From Yinghuangia seranimata (lineage in GTDB: Bacteria > Actinomycetota > Actinomycetes > Streptomycetales > Streptomycetaceae): a stretch of 64,000 bases of DNA. Position numbers and translations under genes: made by a program. Below the pieces are notes generated by a model that was not told the DNA's origin, searched no databases, and was given only the letters and a program-made list of their open reading frames with translations. Every line of letters begins with the position of its first letter. The first letter of the stretch is position 1. The DNA lies in the NCBI RefSeq assembly GCF_029953285.1, contig NZ_JASAOI010000002.1:1-64000 (forward strand). The letters are read 5' to 3'. Below are positions 25,545 through 34,323 of the stretch, piece by piece.

Positions 25545-27878
25545 GTGACCGACCAGACATCCCCCGCCCGCACGCCGCAGCGCCTCGACGAGGTGATCAC
25601 GGGCGGTATCGGCACCAGCCCGCTGCGGCCGGACGGGACGCTCAAGGTCCGCGGGGAGTTCGCCTACTCCTCGGACCTGTGGGCGGACGGGATGCTCTGG
25701 GGCGCGACACTGCGCAGCCCCCACCCGTACGCGCGGATCCTGTCGGTCGACACCGGCCCCGCGCTCGCGCACCCCGGCGTCTCGGCGGTGCTGACCCACC
25801 AGGACGTCCCCGGCGAGAACATCTACGGCCTGAAGACCGCCGACACGCCGGCGCTCGCCGAGGACGTCGTCCGCTACAAGGGCGAGCCCGTCGCCCTCGT
25901 CGCCGCCGACCACCCCGAGACCGCCCGGCGCGCGCTGGAGAAGATCGTGGTCGCGTACGAGGTCCTCGAGCCGGTCACCGACCCGGAGCGCGCCGCGCAC
26001 GACGACACGCTGCCCGCGCTGCACCCCGGCGGCAACGTGGTGCGCTACCAGCCGATCGTCCAGGGCGACCCCGACGCGGTGGCCGACGTGGTCGTGTCCG
26101 ACGTCTACACGCTCGGCATGCAGGACCAGGCGTTCCTCGGGCCGGAGTCCGGCCTGGCGATCCCCGACGAGGACGGCGGCGTCGACCTGTTCCTCGCCAC
26201 CCAGTGGCTGCACGTCGACCAGCGCCAGACCGCGCGGGCGCTCGGGCTTCCGCTCGAGAAGGTACGTTTCACCATGTCCGGCGTCGGCGGCGCGTTCGGC
26301 GGCCGCGAGGACCTGTCCATGCAGATCCACTGCTGCATGCTCGCGCTGCACACCGGCCGGCCGGTGAAGATGGTCTACGGCCGCGAGGAGTCCTTCTACG
26401 GCCACGTCCACCGGCACCCCGCGAAGATGTACTACGAGCACGGCGCCACCAAGGACGGCAAGCTCGTCTACATCAAGGCCAGGATGTACTTCGACGGCGG
26501 CGCGTACGCCTCGAAGACCCCGGTCGTGGTCAGCAACGCCACGTCGCTTGGCACCGGCCCCTACGAGGTGCCCAACGTCAGGATCGAGGGCTGGGGCCTC
26601 TACACGAACAACCCGCCGTGCGGCGCGATGCGCGGCCTCGGCGCGGTGCAGCCCGCCTACGCGTACGAGTCCCAGATGGACAAGCTCGCCAAGGCGCTGG
26701 ACATGGACCCGGTGCTGCTGCGGCAGATCAACGCCGTCAGCGAGGGCTCGACCCTGCACACCGGGCAGGTGCTCGACTCCCCGGCGCCCGTCGCCGAACT
26801 CCTCGAACGGCTCAAGCGGTTGCCGATGCCGCTGGAGAACCGGACCGCGCCGGCGGACGTCCGCGACCTGCCCGGCGGCATCTCCAACACCACGCACGGC
26901 GAGGGCGTCGTCCGCGGCGTCGGCTACAGCGTGATCATCAAGAACGTCTCCTACGCCGAAGGCGCCGACGACTACTCCACCGCCCGGGTGCGGCTCGAGG
27001 TCATCGGCGGCGAACCCGTCGCCATGGTGCACACCGCGGCGGCCGAGGTCGGGCAGGGCCTGGTGACCGTGCAGCAGCAGATCGCCCGCACCGAACTCGC
27101 CGTGGAACGCGTCAACATCCACCCGAACGACACCAACGTCGGCGACGCGGGCTCGAGTTCGGCGTCCCGGCAGACGTACGTCACCGGCGGTGCCGTCAAG
27201 AACGCGTGCGAGGCCGTGCGCGACGTGCTCTTCGCCAAGGCCGCCCGGCGGTTCGGCGAACGGCCCGCGGACCTGTCGCTCGTCGGCGGCAAGGTCGTCT
27301 CGTCGACCACCGGAGTCATCGCCGACATCGCCGACGTCCTCGGCGACGACGTGATCGAGGAGACCCGCGAGTACCACCACCTGCGGACCTACGAACTCGA
27401 CCCGGTGACCGGGCAGAGCCCGCGCGTGCACGTCCAACACGCCTACTCCGCACACCGGGCCGTGGTCGACGTCGACACCGAGCTCGGACTCGTCAAGGTC
27501 GTCCGGCTCGACTGCGCGCAGGACGTCGGCAAGGCCGTCAACCCCGACGCCGTCGTCGCCCAGATCCAAGGCGGCTCCACGCAGGGCCTCGGTCTCGCCG
27601 TCATGGAGGAGATCCAGGTCGAAGGCGGCCACATCCGCAACCCGTCGTTCACCGACTACCTGATCCCGACGATCATGGACACCCCGCCCATGACCATCGA
27701 CGTCATCGAACGGGCCGACCCCAACTCGCCCTACGGCGTCCGCGGCGTCGGCGAACCACCCACCATCTCCGCCACCCCGGCGATCGTGAACGCCATCCGC
27801 AACGCGACGGGGCTCGACCTCACCCACACCCCGGTCGGGCCCGAGCACATCTGCGGCCCCGCGTTCGCCCGAGCCTGA
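25545..27878 (+). CDS. xanthine dehydrogenase-family molybdopterin-binding subunit
   Basis: 777 residues from GTG 25545 (GGAGG 4 bases upstream; the preceding TTG is too close). The N-terminal aldehyde-oxidase a/b hammerhead is GEFAYSSDLW and SPHPYARILSVD. The molybdopterin domain has MSGVGGAFGGREDLSMQIH, PPCGAMRGLGAVQPAYAYESQMD, TAAAEVGQGLVTVQQQ and the catalytic-Glu region SPYGVRGVGEPPTISATPAI. It should hydroxylate a purine or related heterocycle at the Mo centre. The FAD and [2Fe-2S] subunits normally encoded beside it are absent here, so it must borrow partners or act differently. The purine link comes from the guanine-deaminase-like gene 35 bp downstream. Confidence 0.92.
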   Translation: MTDQTSPARTPQRLDEVITGGIGTSPLRPDGTLKVRGEFAYSSDLWADGMLWGATLRSPHPYARILSVDTGPALAHPGVSAVLTHQDVPGENIYGLKTADTPALAEDVVRYKGEPVALVAADHPETARRALEKIVVAYEVLEPVTDPERAAHDDTLPALHPGGNVVRYQPIVQGDPDAVADVVVSDVYTLGMQDQAFLGPESGLAIPDEDGGVDLFLATQWLHVDQRQTARALGLPLEKVRFTMSGVGGAFGGREDLSMQIHCCMLALHTGRPVKMVYGREESFYGHVHRHPAKMYYEHGATKDGKLVYIKARMYFDGGAYASKTPVVVSNATSLGTGPYEVPNVRIEGWGLYTNNPPCGAMRGLGAVQPAYAYESQMDKLAKALDMDPVLLRQINAVSEGSTLHTGQVLDSPAPVAELLERLKRLPMPLENRTAPADVRDLPGGISNTTHGEGVVRGVGYSVIIKNVSYAEGADDYSTARVRLEVIGGEPVAMVHTAAAEVGQGLVTVQQQIARTELAVERVNIHPNDTNVGDAGSSSASRQTYVTGGAVKNACEAVRDVLFAKAARRFGERPADLSLVGGKVVSSTTGVIADIADVLGDDVIEETREYHHLRTYELDPVTGQSPRVHVQHAYSAHRAVVDVDTELGLVKVVRLDCAQDVGKAVNPDAVVAQIQGGSTQGLGLAVMEEIQVEGGHIRNPSFTDYLIPTIMDTPPMTIDVIERADPNSPYGVRGVGEPPTISATPAIVNAIRNATGLDLTHTPVGPEHICGPAFARA

Positions 27879-27913
27879 GCAGCACCTCTCATCACCACCG
27901 AGAAGGAGCAACT

Positions 27914-28417
27914 ATGACCACGCACACCCAGGGAACGAGCGTCCAGGACCTCGAGCGCGCCTGGATGGACGAGGCGATCAGACTGGCCACCACCAGCGTC
28001 GCGAACGGCGGCGGCCCGTTCGGCGCCCTCGTCGCCAAGGGCGACCGGATCGTCGCGATCGGGAACAACCAGGTCACCGCCACCCTGGACCCGACCGCAC
28101 ACGCCGAGGTCAGCGCCATGCGCGCCGCGTGCAAGGTGCTCGACACGTTCTCGCTCGACGGGTGCATCCTGGTGACCTCCTGCGAACCGTGTCCCATGTG
28201 CCTCTCCTCGGCACTGTGGGCCCGCGTCGACCGCATCGTCTACTGCGCCGACCGCGACGACGCGGCCGTCGCCGGCTTCGACGACCGCAAGTTCTACGAC
28301 CTCTTCGAGAAGAAGCCCGCCTGGATGTGGCCGACCCCGGTCGAACACCTCGACCTCCCCAACCGCACCGCCCCCTTCGACGCCTGGCTCGCCAAGTCCG
28401 ACCGCATCGACTACTGA
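27914..28417 (+). CDS. guanine deaminase-like nucleoside deaminase
   Basis: 167 residues from ATG 27914 with AGAAGGAG 7 bases upstream. Cytidine-deaminase-fold zinc site: HAEVSAM (His63, Glu65) and CEPCPMCLSSA (Cys93, Cys96). The spacing and the GGGPFGALVAKGD and DFxD-like FDDRKFYDLF segments place it with the bacterial GuaD/TadA-related group that converts guanine to xanthine. Together with the upstream dehydrogenase this would give guanine to xanthine to urate. A strong hairpin ends the unit. Confidence 0.88.
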   Translation: MTTHTQGTSVQDLERAWMDEAIRLATTSVANGGGPFGALVAKGDRIVAIGNNQVTATLDPTAHAEVSAMRAACKVLDTFSLDGCILVTSCEPCPMCLSSALWARVDRIVYCADRDDAAVAGFDDRKFYDLFEKKPAWMWPTPVEHLDLPNRTAPFDAWLAKSDRIDY

Positions 28418-28429
28418 CCGCCGCCTGAC

Positions 28430-28473
28430 GGGGGCCGCCTCAAGGACCACCCAGGTCCGACAAGGCGGCCCCC
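28430..28473. terminator. bidirectional hairpin terminator
   Basis: GGGGGCCGCCT (28430-28440) pairs perfectly with AGGCGGCCCCC (28463-28473) around a 22-base loop, between convergent genes. Confidence 0.75.
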
Positions 28474-28502
28474 GCGGGCTGTCCCGCACAGCCGCGTCAC
28501 GC

Positions 28503-28847
28503 TCACCCCGCCTCCACCACCTCCGCCCGCGCCACCAGCCCGGTCGCGATGTGGTCCCAGTCCGGCCCGTGCATCCACAGGCTCTGGGCCGCCTCACGCA
28601 ACAACGCCGGCTCGTCGGGCCGCTGCAGCAGCACCAGGCGATACGCCAGATTCCGCACCCACACCGGCAGCAGCCCGTCCACGATCTGCGGGCAGAGCTC
28701 CCGCAGCATCGCCAGAATCGCGTCCGCGTCGGCGAACGTCAGCTCCTCGACGAAGAAGTGCTCATCATGCTCACGCCCGCAGTCAGGGGTAGGCCGGTAC
28801 TCGTCACCGAAAAGACACCGGGCGTGCTCCGTGAGGGTGTTGTGCAT
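28503..28847 (-). CDS. hypothetical protein, 114 residues
   Basis: Not recognised. A His/Cys/Asp/Glu-rich N-terminus (HARCLFGDEYRPTPDCGREHDEHFFVEELTF) is followed by a helical segment with ILAMLRELCPQIVDGLLPVWVRNLAYRLVLLQRPDEPALLREAAQSLWMHGPDWD. No membrane segment. No clear ribosome site at the ATG. The amino-acid composition and codon bias look genuinely coding. Convergent with the guanine deaminase gene. Confidence 0.6.
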   Translation of the reverse strand: MHNTLTEHARCLFGDEYRPTPDCGREHDEHFFVEELTFADADAILAMLRELCPQIVDGLLPVWVRNLAYRLVLLQRPDEPALLREAAQSLWMHGPDWDHIATGLVARAEVVEAG

Positions 28848-28885
28848 GCGCGGAGCCTACGACGCCGCTCGCCCGCCGGCCGCAC

Positions 28886-29614
28886 TCACCAGGCCCTCGG
28901 CGCGGCCAAAGGCGCGTCGGGGGCGAAGTAGCAGTCGGGGCAGCGGCGAACGCCTCGGGGGAGCACGGTCAGGTGCGTGCGGGAGCCGGTGCGCTCGTCG
29001 TGGACCACGAGGTCGGTGCGGCCGAGCGTGCGGTTCCTGCCGAACGGGGCCGGCGCGGTCAGCGCGGCCGCGATGGAGGGTGCCGGGTCGAGGGGCAGGG
29101 CCGCGCCTTCGGGGAGGTAGTCCTCGTCCAACACGAACCGGACGCTGGTGCCGTGGCCTTCGGCCGGGCCGAGGTCGGTCAGCGACGCTCTGCGGTACGG
29201 CCCGGCGTCGACGTGGTAGCAGTGCCCGTCCCGCCGGACGGCGGCCGTGACCTGCGAGCACATCGCGGTGCCGACGCCCAGCCCGCCGCGCGGGGCCGAG
29301 TTCGAGCTCTCGAACACGCGGACCACCATAGGGGCCGGGTCGAACGTCCCCCCGGTCGGCGCGGTCGGCAACCCGGGCCCGTCGTCCTCGACCCGGAAAC
29401 AGAGATCGCCCTCCACGACGACCCGCACCGTCAACACCGGGCCGACCGGTCGTTCCCCGACGGCGTCCTCGACGACGTGGATCAGCACCCCGAGGGGCAG
29501 CATCGGGTCGTCGCGTTCGGCGCCGAAGTACATGCGGGGCCGCACGCGTTGGACGTCTGCCTCTTGCAGGACCTGGATCTGGCTCGCGTCGTAGACCGGA
29601 GTCTGTTCCCCCAT
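28886..29614 (-). CDS. stand-alone GyrB-like GHKL ATPase domain protein
   Basis: 242 residues from ATG 29614, with GGAAGA 9 bases upstream. YDASQIQVLQEADVQRVRPRMYFG (7-30) matches the opening of GyrB/ParE; FRVEDDGPGLP (73-83) is the G1 box and PRGGLGVGTAM (108-118) the G2 box. There is no transducer, TOPRIM or C-terminal gyrase domain; it ends with RRCPDCYFAPDAPLA, which has one Cys pair. By hand alignment the gyrase catalytic Glu falls at His46 and the Mg-binding Asn at Asp50, so ATP hydrolysis may be lost. Possibly an ATP-binding decoy or immunity-type protein; this is inference only. Confidence 0.7.
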   Translation of the reverse strand: MGEQTPVYDASQIQVLQEADVQRVRPRMYFGAERDDPMLPLGVLIHVVEDAVGERPVGPVLTVRVVVEGDLCFRVEDDGPGLPTAPTGGTFDPAPMVVRVFESSNSAPRGGLGVGTAMCSQVTAAVRRDGHCYHVDAGPYRRASLTDLGPAEGHGTSVRFVLDEDYLPEGAALPLDPAPSIAAALTAPAPFGRNRTLGRTDLVVHDERTGSRTHLTVLPRGVRRCPDCYFAPDAPLAAPRAW

Positions 29615-29748
29615 CAGGTCATTCTTCCGCACGGCCACCCCTGCGGGCGGTAGCGGCCTGTGCGAGATTGCCGGCAGCGATGTCCAACAGCCGCCGTCTT
29701 GACGGATGTTCCGTTGGAGGGACGCGACGGCGACCATACTGACTGGTC

Positions 29749-30576
29749 ATGTCGACGACTCCTCAGTCCGGACCGCTCTGCACGCGCGAGACGCTCGCCC
29801 GGGACCTGGACGCTCTCGGTGTGCGGCGGTGCCAGACGGTGCTGGTGCACACCTCGTTAAGCGCCTTCGGGTGGGTGTGCGGTGGCCCGGTCGCCGTCGT
29901 GCAGGCGCTCTTGGACGTGCTGGGCGCCGAGGGAACGCTGGTGATGCCGACGCATTCCGGCAACAACTCCGATCCCGCCGCGTGGGGCAACCCGCCGGTG
30001 CCCGAGGCCTGGTGGGAGGAGATCCGGTCGTCGATGCCGGCCTACGACCGGCGTACCACCCCCGCGTACGGCGTCGGTGTCGTCCCCGAGACGCTCCGCA
30101 CCTGGCCCGGCGCGGTGCGCAGCGCACATCCGCAGACCTCGTTCGCCGCCGTCGGCCCGCGCGCGTCGGTGATCACCGACGGGCACGCCCTGGACTGCCG
30201 GCTTGGCGAGCGGAGCCCGCTGGCCCGGCTGGAGGAGTCCGGCGCGCTGGTCCTGCTGCTCGGTGCGGGGTTCGGTTCGTGCACCGCGTTCCACCTGGCC
30301 GAGTACCGGATCGACGCCCCGCAGACCGACAACGCGTTCGCCGCCATGACCCCCGAGGGACGCCGCTGGACGCAGGTGCGCGACACCGCGATCAACGAGG
30401 ACGGATTCGCCGACCTGGGCGCCGACTTCGCCCGGGACCACCCCGTCGTCCAAGGCACGGTCGGCGGCGCCGAGGCCCACCTGTTCCCCCTCGCGGACGC
30501 CGTCGCCTACGCCCAGACCTGGCTCGCCAAGCACCGCCCCGCGCCCGCCCTGTCCACGGGAGCCGACCCGGCCTGA
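29749..30576 (+). CDS. AAC(3)-family aminoglycoside N-acetyltransferase-like protein
   Basis: 275 residues. Family blocks seen: [96 protein letters not shown] and a C-terminal [16 protein letters not shown]. The [10 protein letters not shown] and [11 protein letters not shown] motifs are those of the AAC(3) fold, which acetylates the 3-amino group of 2-deoxystreptamine aminoglycosides. Many chromosomal members have other, unknown substrates. It is a single gene with its own start 136 bases from the divergent GyrB-like gene. Confidence 0.85.
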   Translation: MSTTPQSGPLCTRETLARDLDALGVRRCQTVLVHTSLSAFGWVCGGPVAVVQALLDVLGAEGTLVMPTHSGNNSDPAAWGNPPVPEAWWEEIRSSMPAYDRRTTPAYGVGVVPETLRTWPGAVRSAHPQTSFAAVGPRASVITDGHALDCRLGERSPLARLEESGALVLLLGAGFGSCTAFHLAEYRIDAPQTDNAFAAMTPEGRRWTQVRDTAINEDGFADLGADFARDHPVVQGTVGGAEAHLFPLADAVAYAQTWLAKHRPAPALSTGADPA

Positions 30577-30690
30577 GGAACTCAGACGCGGGATGGTCGG
30601 CGATCAGGCGGAAGCGGCCGGCCGGAGGCGTATCACCACCGGCTGTTCTTTCGTTTGACCGTTGCATCAATTGAATATAGACATGACTCC

Positions 30691-31293
30691 ATGGAAAGTG
30701 AGAGTCGGCGTCCGTACCGCATGGGTGCGCGTGCCGCCGCCATCGAGGTCACGCGGATGCGGGTCCTGGAGGCGGCGCTCGTGCTCTGGGCGCAGCGGTG
30801 GTACGACGACGTCACGTTGCAGCACGTCGCGGACCAGGCGGGCGTGTCGGTGCAGACGGTCGTCAACCACTTCGGCGGCAAGGACGGACTCGCCGAGGCC
30901 GCCGCCGATCTGATGGCTTCTCAGACGGAGCTGGCCCGGCAGGCGCCGGTCGGGGACGTGGAGGCGATCGTCGCGGTGCTGTTCGCGGACTACGAGCAGC
31001 ACGGGGACGCCAACGCGCTCTGGATCGCGCAGATGGACCGGATCCCCGTCGCCGGGCGGGCCGCCGCTCATGCGCGTGGGCTGCATCGGGCCTGGCTGGA
31101 AAAGGTGTTCGCCGACCGGCTCCCCGAAACGGGGCCGGAGCGTGAGCACGCGCTCAACCTGCACTACGCCGCGACGGACCTCTATCTGTGGAAGCTGTGG
31201 CGGCGCGACCTGGGCCTGTCGCGTGAGGACGCCGAGCGGGCGATGCGCGACCTGCTGACCTCGATCGACCCTCGGAGGGGGCACGATGCCTAA
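30691..31293 (+). CDS. TetR-family transcriptional regulator
   Basis: 200 residues from ATG 30691 (MESESRRPYRMGARAAA); an ATG ten codons on is possible. Helix-turn-helix MRVLEAALVLWAQRWYDDVTLQHVADQAGVSVQTVVNHFGGKDGLAEAA. The upstream DNA is locally A/T-rich (TTGCATCAATTGAATATAG at 30662-30680), a likely promoter or operator. Its last codons overlap the start of the glycosyltransferase gene by 8 bp, so the two are co-translated. Confidence 0.88.
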   Translation: MESESRRPYRMGARAAAIEVTRMRVLEAALVLWAQRWYDDVTLQHVADQAGVSVQTVVNHFGGKDGLAEAAADLMASQTELARQAPVGDVEAIVAVLFADYEQHGDANALWIAQMDRIPVAGRAAAHARGLHRAWLEKVFADRLPETGPEREHALNLHYAATDLYLWKLWRRDLGLSREDAERAMRDLLTSIDPRRGHDA

Positions 31294-32587
31294 GAACTTC
31301 CTCTTCGCCACGTGGGCCGGCGGCGGAGCCGTGCCGCCCGTGCTCTCGGTCGCCCGGGCGCTGCGCGAACGCGGCCACGGGGTCCGGGTGTTGGCCGACA
31401 CCTCGCTGCACGACGAGATCGCCGCCGCGGGACTGGAGGCGATCGCTTGGACCACCGCGCCGCAGGGTGACCCGAGTGATCCGGCCAAGGACGTCATCAA
31501 GGACTTCGAGGCCCGAACACCCATCGGCGCCTTCGCCCGGCTCCGCGACCGCATCGTCTGCGGCCCCGCCGCCGACTACGCACGGGACACGCTGGCCGAG
31601 TTGCGGGCCCGTCCAACCGACGTGCTCGTCGCCGAGCACATGCTGCTCGGCGCGTTCACCGCCGGCGAGGCGGCCGGCATACCGCAGGCTTCGCTCGTGA
31701 CGACCCTGTACCCGCTTCCCACACCGGGCGCGCCCGTTCCCGGCGCCGGACTCGCCCCCGCGAAGGGCGCGGCGGGGCGCCTCCGCGACCGGCTCATGCT
31801 CCGACTGGCCGCCATGCCGTGGAAGAAGGGACTGCCGCCCCTCAACGCCGCCCGTGTCGCGAACGGCCTGCCGCCGCTGGCCTCCGGCTTCGAGGCGTTC
31901 GAGCGCGTCGACCGGACGCTGGTGCTGTCCCCGCGCGCGTTCGACTACCCCGCCAGGCTCTTCCCCGACGTCGTACGCCACGTCGGGCCGCGGCTCGACG
32001 ACCCTTCCTGGGCAGGGGAGTTGACGCTGCCCGAAGGTGACGCACCGCTGGTTCTGGTCGGCCTGAGCTCGTCGTTCATGGACCAGCACGCGCTGTTGGA
32101 ACGGATCGCGGAAGCCCTCGGCACGCTGCCGGTACGCGGGTTGCTGACCACCGGCCCGGCCGTCGACCCGGCGGCGGTACGCGCGCCCGACAACGTGCTG
32201 GTCACCGCCTCCGCGCCGCACAACATCGCGTTGCGGCACGCCGCGGTGACCGTCACCCACGCCGGCCACGGGACGACGGTCAAGTCCCTGGCGGCCGGTG
32301 TCCCCCTGGTCTGCGTGCCGCTCGGCCGCGACCAGGTCGAGGTGGCCCATCACGTCGAAACGACGGGCGCCGGGGTCACCGTGGGCAAGAAGAGCTCCGC
32401 CCGCGCCATCGCCCGCGCGGTCGAACGCGTCTTGAACGACCCGACCTTCCGGCAGGCCGCGCAGCGGATGGCGGACGAGATCGCCGCCGAGACGCGGACG
32501 GACCTCGCGGTCGCCGAACTCGAAGCCCTCGCGGGAGTGTCGGAGGCCGACGAACCCTCAGGTCAGGAACACACGTTGGCGAGCTGA
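31286..32587 (+). CDS. MGT-like UDP-glycosyltransferase (GT1 family)
   Basis: 433 residues from ATG 31286. N-terminal LFATWAGGGAVPPVLSVARALRERGHGVRVLAD is the GT1 acceptor domain; the donor signature is NVLVTASAPHNIALRHAAVTVTHAGHGTTVKSLAAGVPLVCVPLGRDQVEVAHHVE (about 305-355), with the HxGxGT and GRDQ elements of the macrolide/flavonoid transferases. It probably glycosylates a small hydrophobic molecule, possibly an antibiotic (macrolide-inactivating type). The overlap with the TetR gene suggests ligand-controlled expression. Substrate not deducible. Confidence 0.88.
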   Translation: MPKNFLFATWAGGGAVPPVLSVARALRERGHGVRVLADTSLHDEIAAAGLEAIAWTTAPQGDPSDPAKDVIKDFEARTPIGAFARLRDRIVCGPAADYARDTLAELRARPTDVLVAEHMLLGAFTAGEAAGIPQASLVTTLYPLPTPGAPVPGAGLAPAKGAAGRLRDRLMLRLAAMPWKKGLPPLNAARVANGLPPLASGFEAFERVDRTLVLSPRAFDYPARLFPDVVRHVGPRLDDPSWAGELTLPEGDAPLVLVGLSSSFMDQHALLERIAEALGTLPVRGLLTTGPAVDPAAVRAPDNVLVTASAPHNIALRHAAVTVTHAGHGTTVKSLAAGVPLVCVPLGRDQVEVAHHVETTGAGVTVGKKSSARAIARAVERVLNDPTFRQAAQRMADEIAAETRTDLAVAELEALAGVSEADEPSGQEHTLAS

Positions 32588-32614
32588 CGCCGGGCCGGGA
32601 ACCCCCGTCCAGCG

Positions 32615-33724
32615 CTACGCCTCCACGGTGCCCATGAGCTGCCTGCCGATCATGTCGCGGCAGACCTCGGTCGAGAACGCCATGAGCGCCCCGGCCTGCG
32701 CGTCGCGGAAGTGGCGTTGGATGGGGGAGGTGCGCAGGTAGCCGGAGCCGCCGCCGACCCGCAGGGCGAACTCGGCGATGTCCTTGGCCACTTGGTTCGC
32801 GTAGAGCTTGGCTTCGACCGCGGCCGGGAGCGTGCCGGGGTCGCCGTGGTCGGCCAGCCACATGGCGCGTTCGGCGAGGGTGCGCGCGGCCAGGAGCTTG
32901 ACGTGGGCGTCGGCGGCGTCGAAGTGGACCCACTGCATGTCGCCGACGGGCCGGCCGGTACTCGGCACGACGCGGCTGCGCGCGTGGTCGGTCAGCGCGT
33001 CCAGGGTGGCCTCGGCGATGCCGATGGACAGCCAGGGCAGCCCGAGCGCGATGATGTTCGGCGCCAGCGGGTCGGTGATCCGGCACCGGTTGTCGCTGCG
33101 CAGCAAGGTCTTGCGGAAGTGCACGAGTTGGCTGCGGGTGCCGCGCAGGCCCATCGAGTCCCAGATCGGCACCATCTCGACACTGTCGTCGCGGGACACG
33201 CCGAAGAACGCCGGGCCGTCGTCGAGCAGGGCGTTGACCAGGAAGTGGTCGGCGATCTCACAGCCGGACACGAACCGCTTCGCGCCGTCGAGGACGTGCC
33301 CGCCGTCCGCCGGCTCGGCGCGCTGGAGCGGCATGAGGAACAGGTTGCCGCCGGTGGGCTCGGACAGCGCGTTCGCGAACCGCTTTCCGGCACGCAGCGC
33401 TTCCGCGTAGACCGGCGGCCCGTAGGACACGAGCGCCTGGGCCGCGCCGAGGTGCATCATCCAGACGCACGCGGTCGACGGGCACGCCTTGCCGACGACC
33501 CGGAAGATCTCCCCGAGCGCCTGGTACGAGAGGCCCGACCCGCCCCGCTCCTCCGGCATCGCGGCCATATCGAGGCCCGCCTCGTGCAGCGCCGTCAGGT
33601 TGCCGACCGGCACGGTGGCCTCGGCGTCGTGCTCGTGCGCTCTGGCCGCGAAGCCCGGCGCGAGGTCGCGCGCCGCGTCGACAAACCGTTGTTCGTTCCC
33701 GGAAACCGCAAACGGTGAGGTCAC
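32615..33724 (-). CDS. acyl-CoA dehydrogenase-like flavoprotein (possible flavin-dependent monooxygenase)
   Basis: 369 residues from GTG 33724. The acyl-CoA-dehydrogenase fold is visible: ALHEAGLDMAAMPEERGGSGLSYQALGEIFRVVGKACPSTACVWMMHLGAAQAL, GNLFLMPLQRAE, VLDGAKRFVSGCEIADHFLV and a C-terminal AEFALRVGGGSGYLRTSPIQRHFRDAQAGALMAFSTEV. The SAxVxMxxHxGAAQ and lack of a clear catalytic Glu resemble the HsaA/HpaC-type two-component flavin monooxygenases more than true dehydrogenases. Single gene on the minus strand, convergent with the glycosyltransferase gene. Confidence 0.82.
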   Translation of the reverse strand: MTSPFAVSGNEQRFVDAARDLAPGFAARAHEHDAEATVPVGNLTALHEAGLDMAAMPEERGGSGLSYQALGEIFRVVGKACPSTACVWMMHLGAAQALVSYGPPVYAEALRAGKRFANALSEPTGGNLFLMPLQRAEPADGGHVLDGAKRFVSGCEIADHFLVNALLDDGPAFFGVSRDDSVEMVPIWDSMGLRGTRSQLVHFRKTLLRSDNRCRITDPLAPNIIALGLPWLSIGIAEATLDALTDHARSRVVPSTGRPVGDMQWVHFDAADAHVKLLAARTLAERAMWLADHGDPGTLPAAVEAKLYANQVAKDIAEFALRVGGGSGYLRTSPIQRHFRDAQAGALMAFSTEVCRDMIGRQLMGTVEA

Positions 33725-33778
33725 CGGGACAGCTTAGGCCGAGGTCGCGTGGCCGGACCGGCACTTCGCCGAGGACGC

Positions 33779-33991
33779 TCAGGTGTCGCTGCGGGGCCGG
33801 TCCGCCAGGTACGCGAGGAACTCCGGGTCGGCCGAGCCGACGCGCTCGACCTCCTCGCCGCCGTCGCAGCGGTAGAGCGCGACGCTCGCGCCGCTGTTCG
33901 TGACGGCCAGCAGCCGCCACACCCCGCCCGCGTCCTCCCAGCGGTGGAGGCGGTCCAACGCGGCGGAACCGGACGGGGGAGTGCTGCTCAC
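33779..33991 (-). CDS. hypothetical protein, 70 residues
   Basis: Small protein LDRLHRWEDAGGVWRLLAVTNSGASVALYRCDGGEEVERVGSADPEFLAYLADRPRSDT. The pattern WxLLxVTxSGASVALYRCDGGEEV is one I have seen repeated in streptomycete hypothetical proteins; the function is unknown. No signal or membrane segment. No clear operon partner. Confidence 0.65.
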   Translation of the reverse strand: MSSTPPSGSAALDRLHRWEDAGGVWRLLAVTNSGASVALYRCDGGEEVERVGSADPEFLAYLADRPRSDT

Positions 33992-34019
33992 GCCCCCAGG
34001 CTAGCGCCGCGCCGGGCGT

Positions 34020-34200
34020 CGCCCACGGAACGGCCACCCCGTCCCGTACACGGCCGGCGTCGCAGCGCTGTACAAGGCCACCGGCGGGGCGTCGTCGGCC
34101 ACCCTTGAGGCGTGGACGAAAGCGGACGCGTCCGCGGGCAAGCTCACCACCGTCCCGAACGGCACGCCGAACCCGCTGCTCAACACCGGCGGGCGCCGGT
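34020..34200 (+). pseudogene. decayed C-terminal fragment of an S8 (subtilisin-like) protease
   Basis: In one frame (34027-34041) the DNA reads GTATP, matching the catalytic GTSMATP motif with Ser-Met deleted. In another frame from 34047 it reads YTAGVAALYKATGGASSATLEAW, then TPNPLLNTGG, the typical C-terminal helix and end of a bacterial subtilase. So the catalytic Ser is gone and a frameshift follows. No N-terminal part is present. It occupies most of the 332-bp gap between the 70-residue gene and the AraC gene. Confidence 0.7.
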
Positions 34201-34323
34201 CCGGCAAAGGTGGGGCCGACCCGGGATGCCCCGGTCGGACGCGGCTTCCCGATGTCCAAAACGCGCCCGCTCCGCCACCTGGGACTAGAACCTGTTCCAA
34301 TCCCGCGATTAGACTCCGCGGCC

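Noticed and set aside
32615-33724. beta-oxidation operon
   Set aside because: The dehydrogenase-like gene has no thiolase, hydratase or CoA-ligase neighbours.
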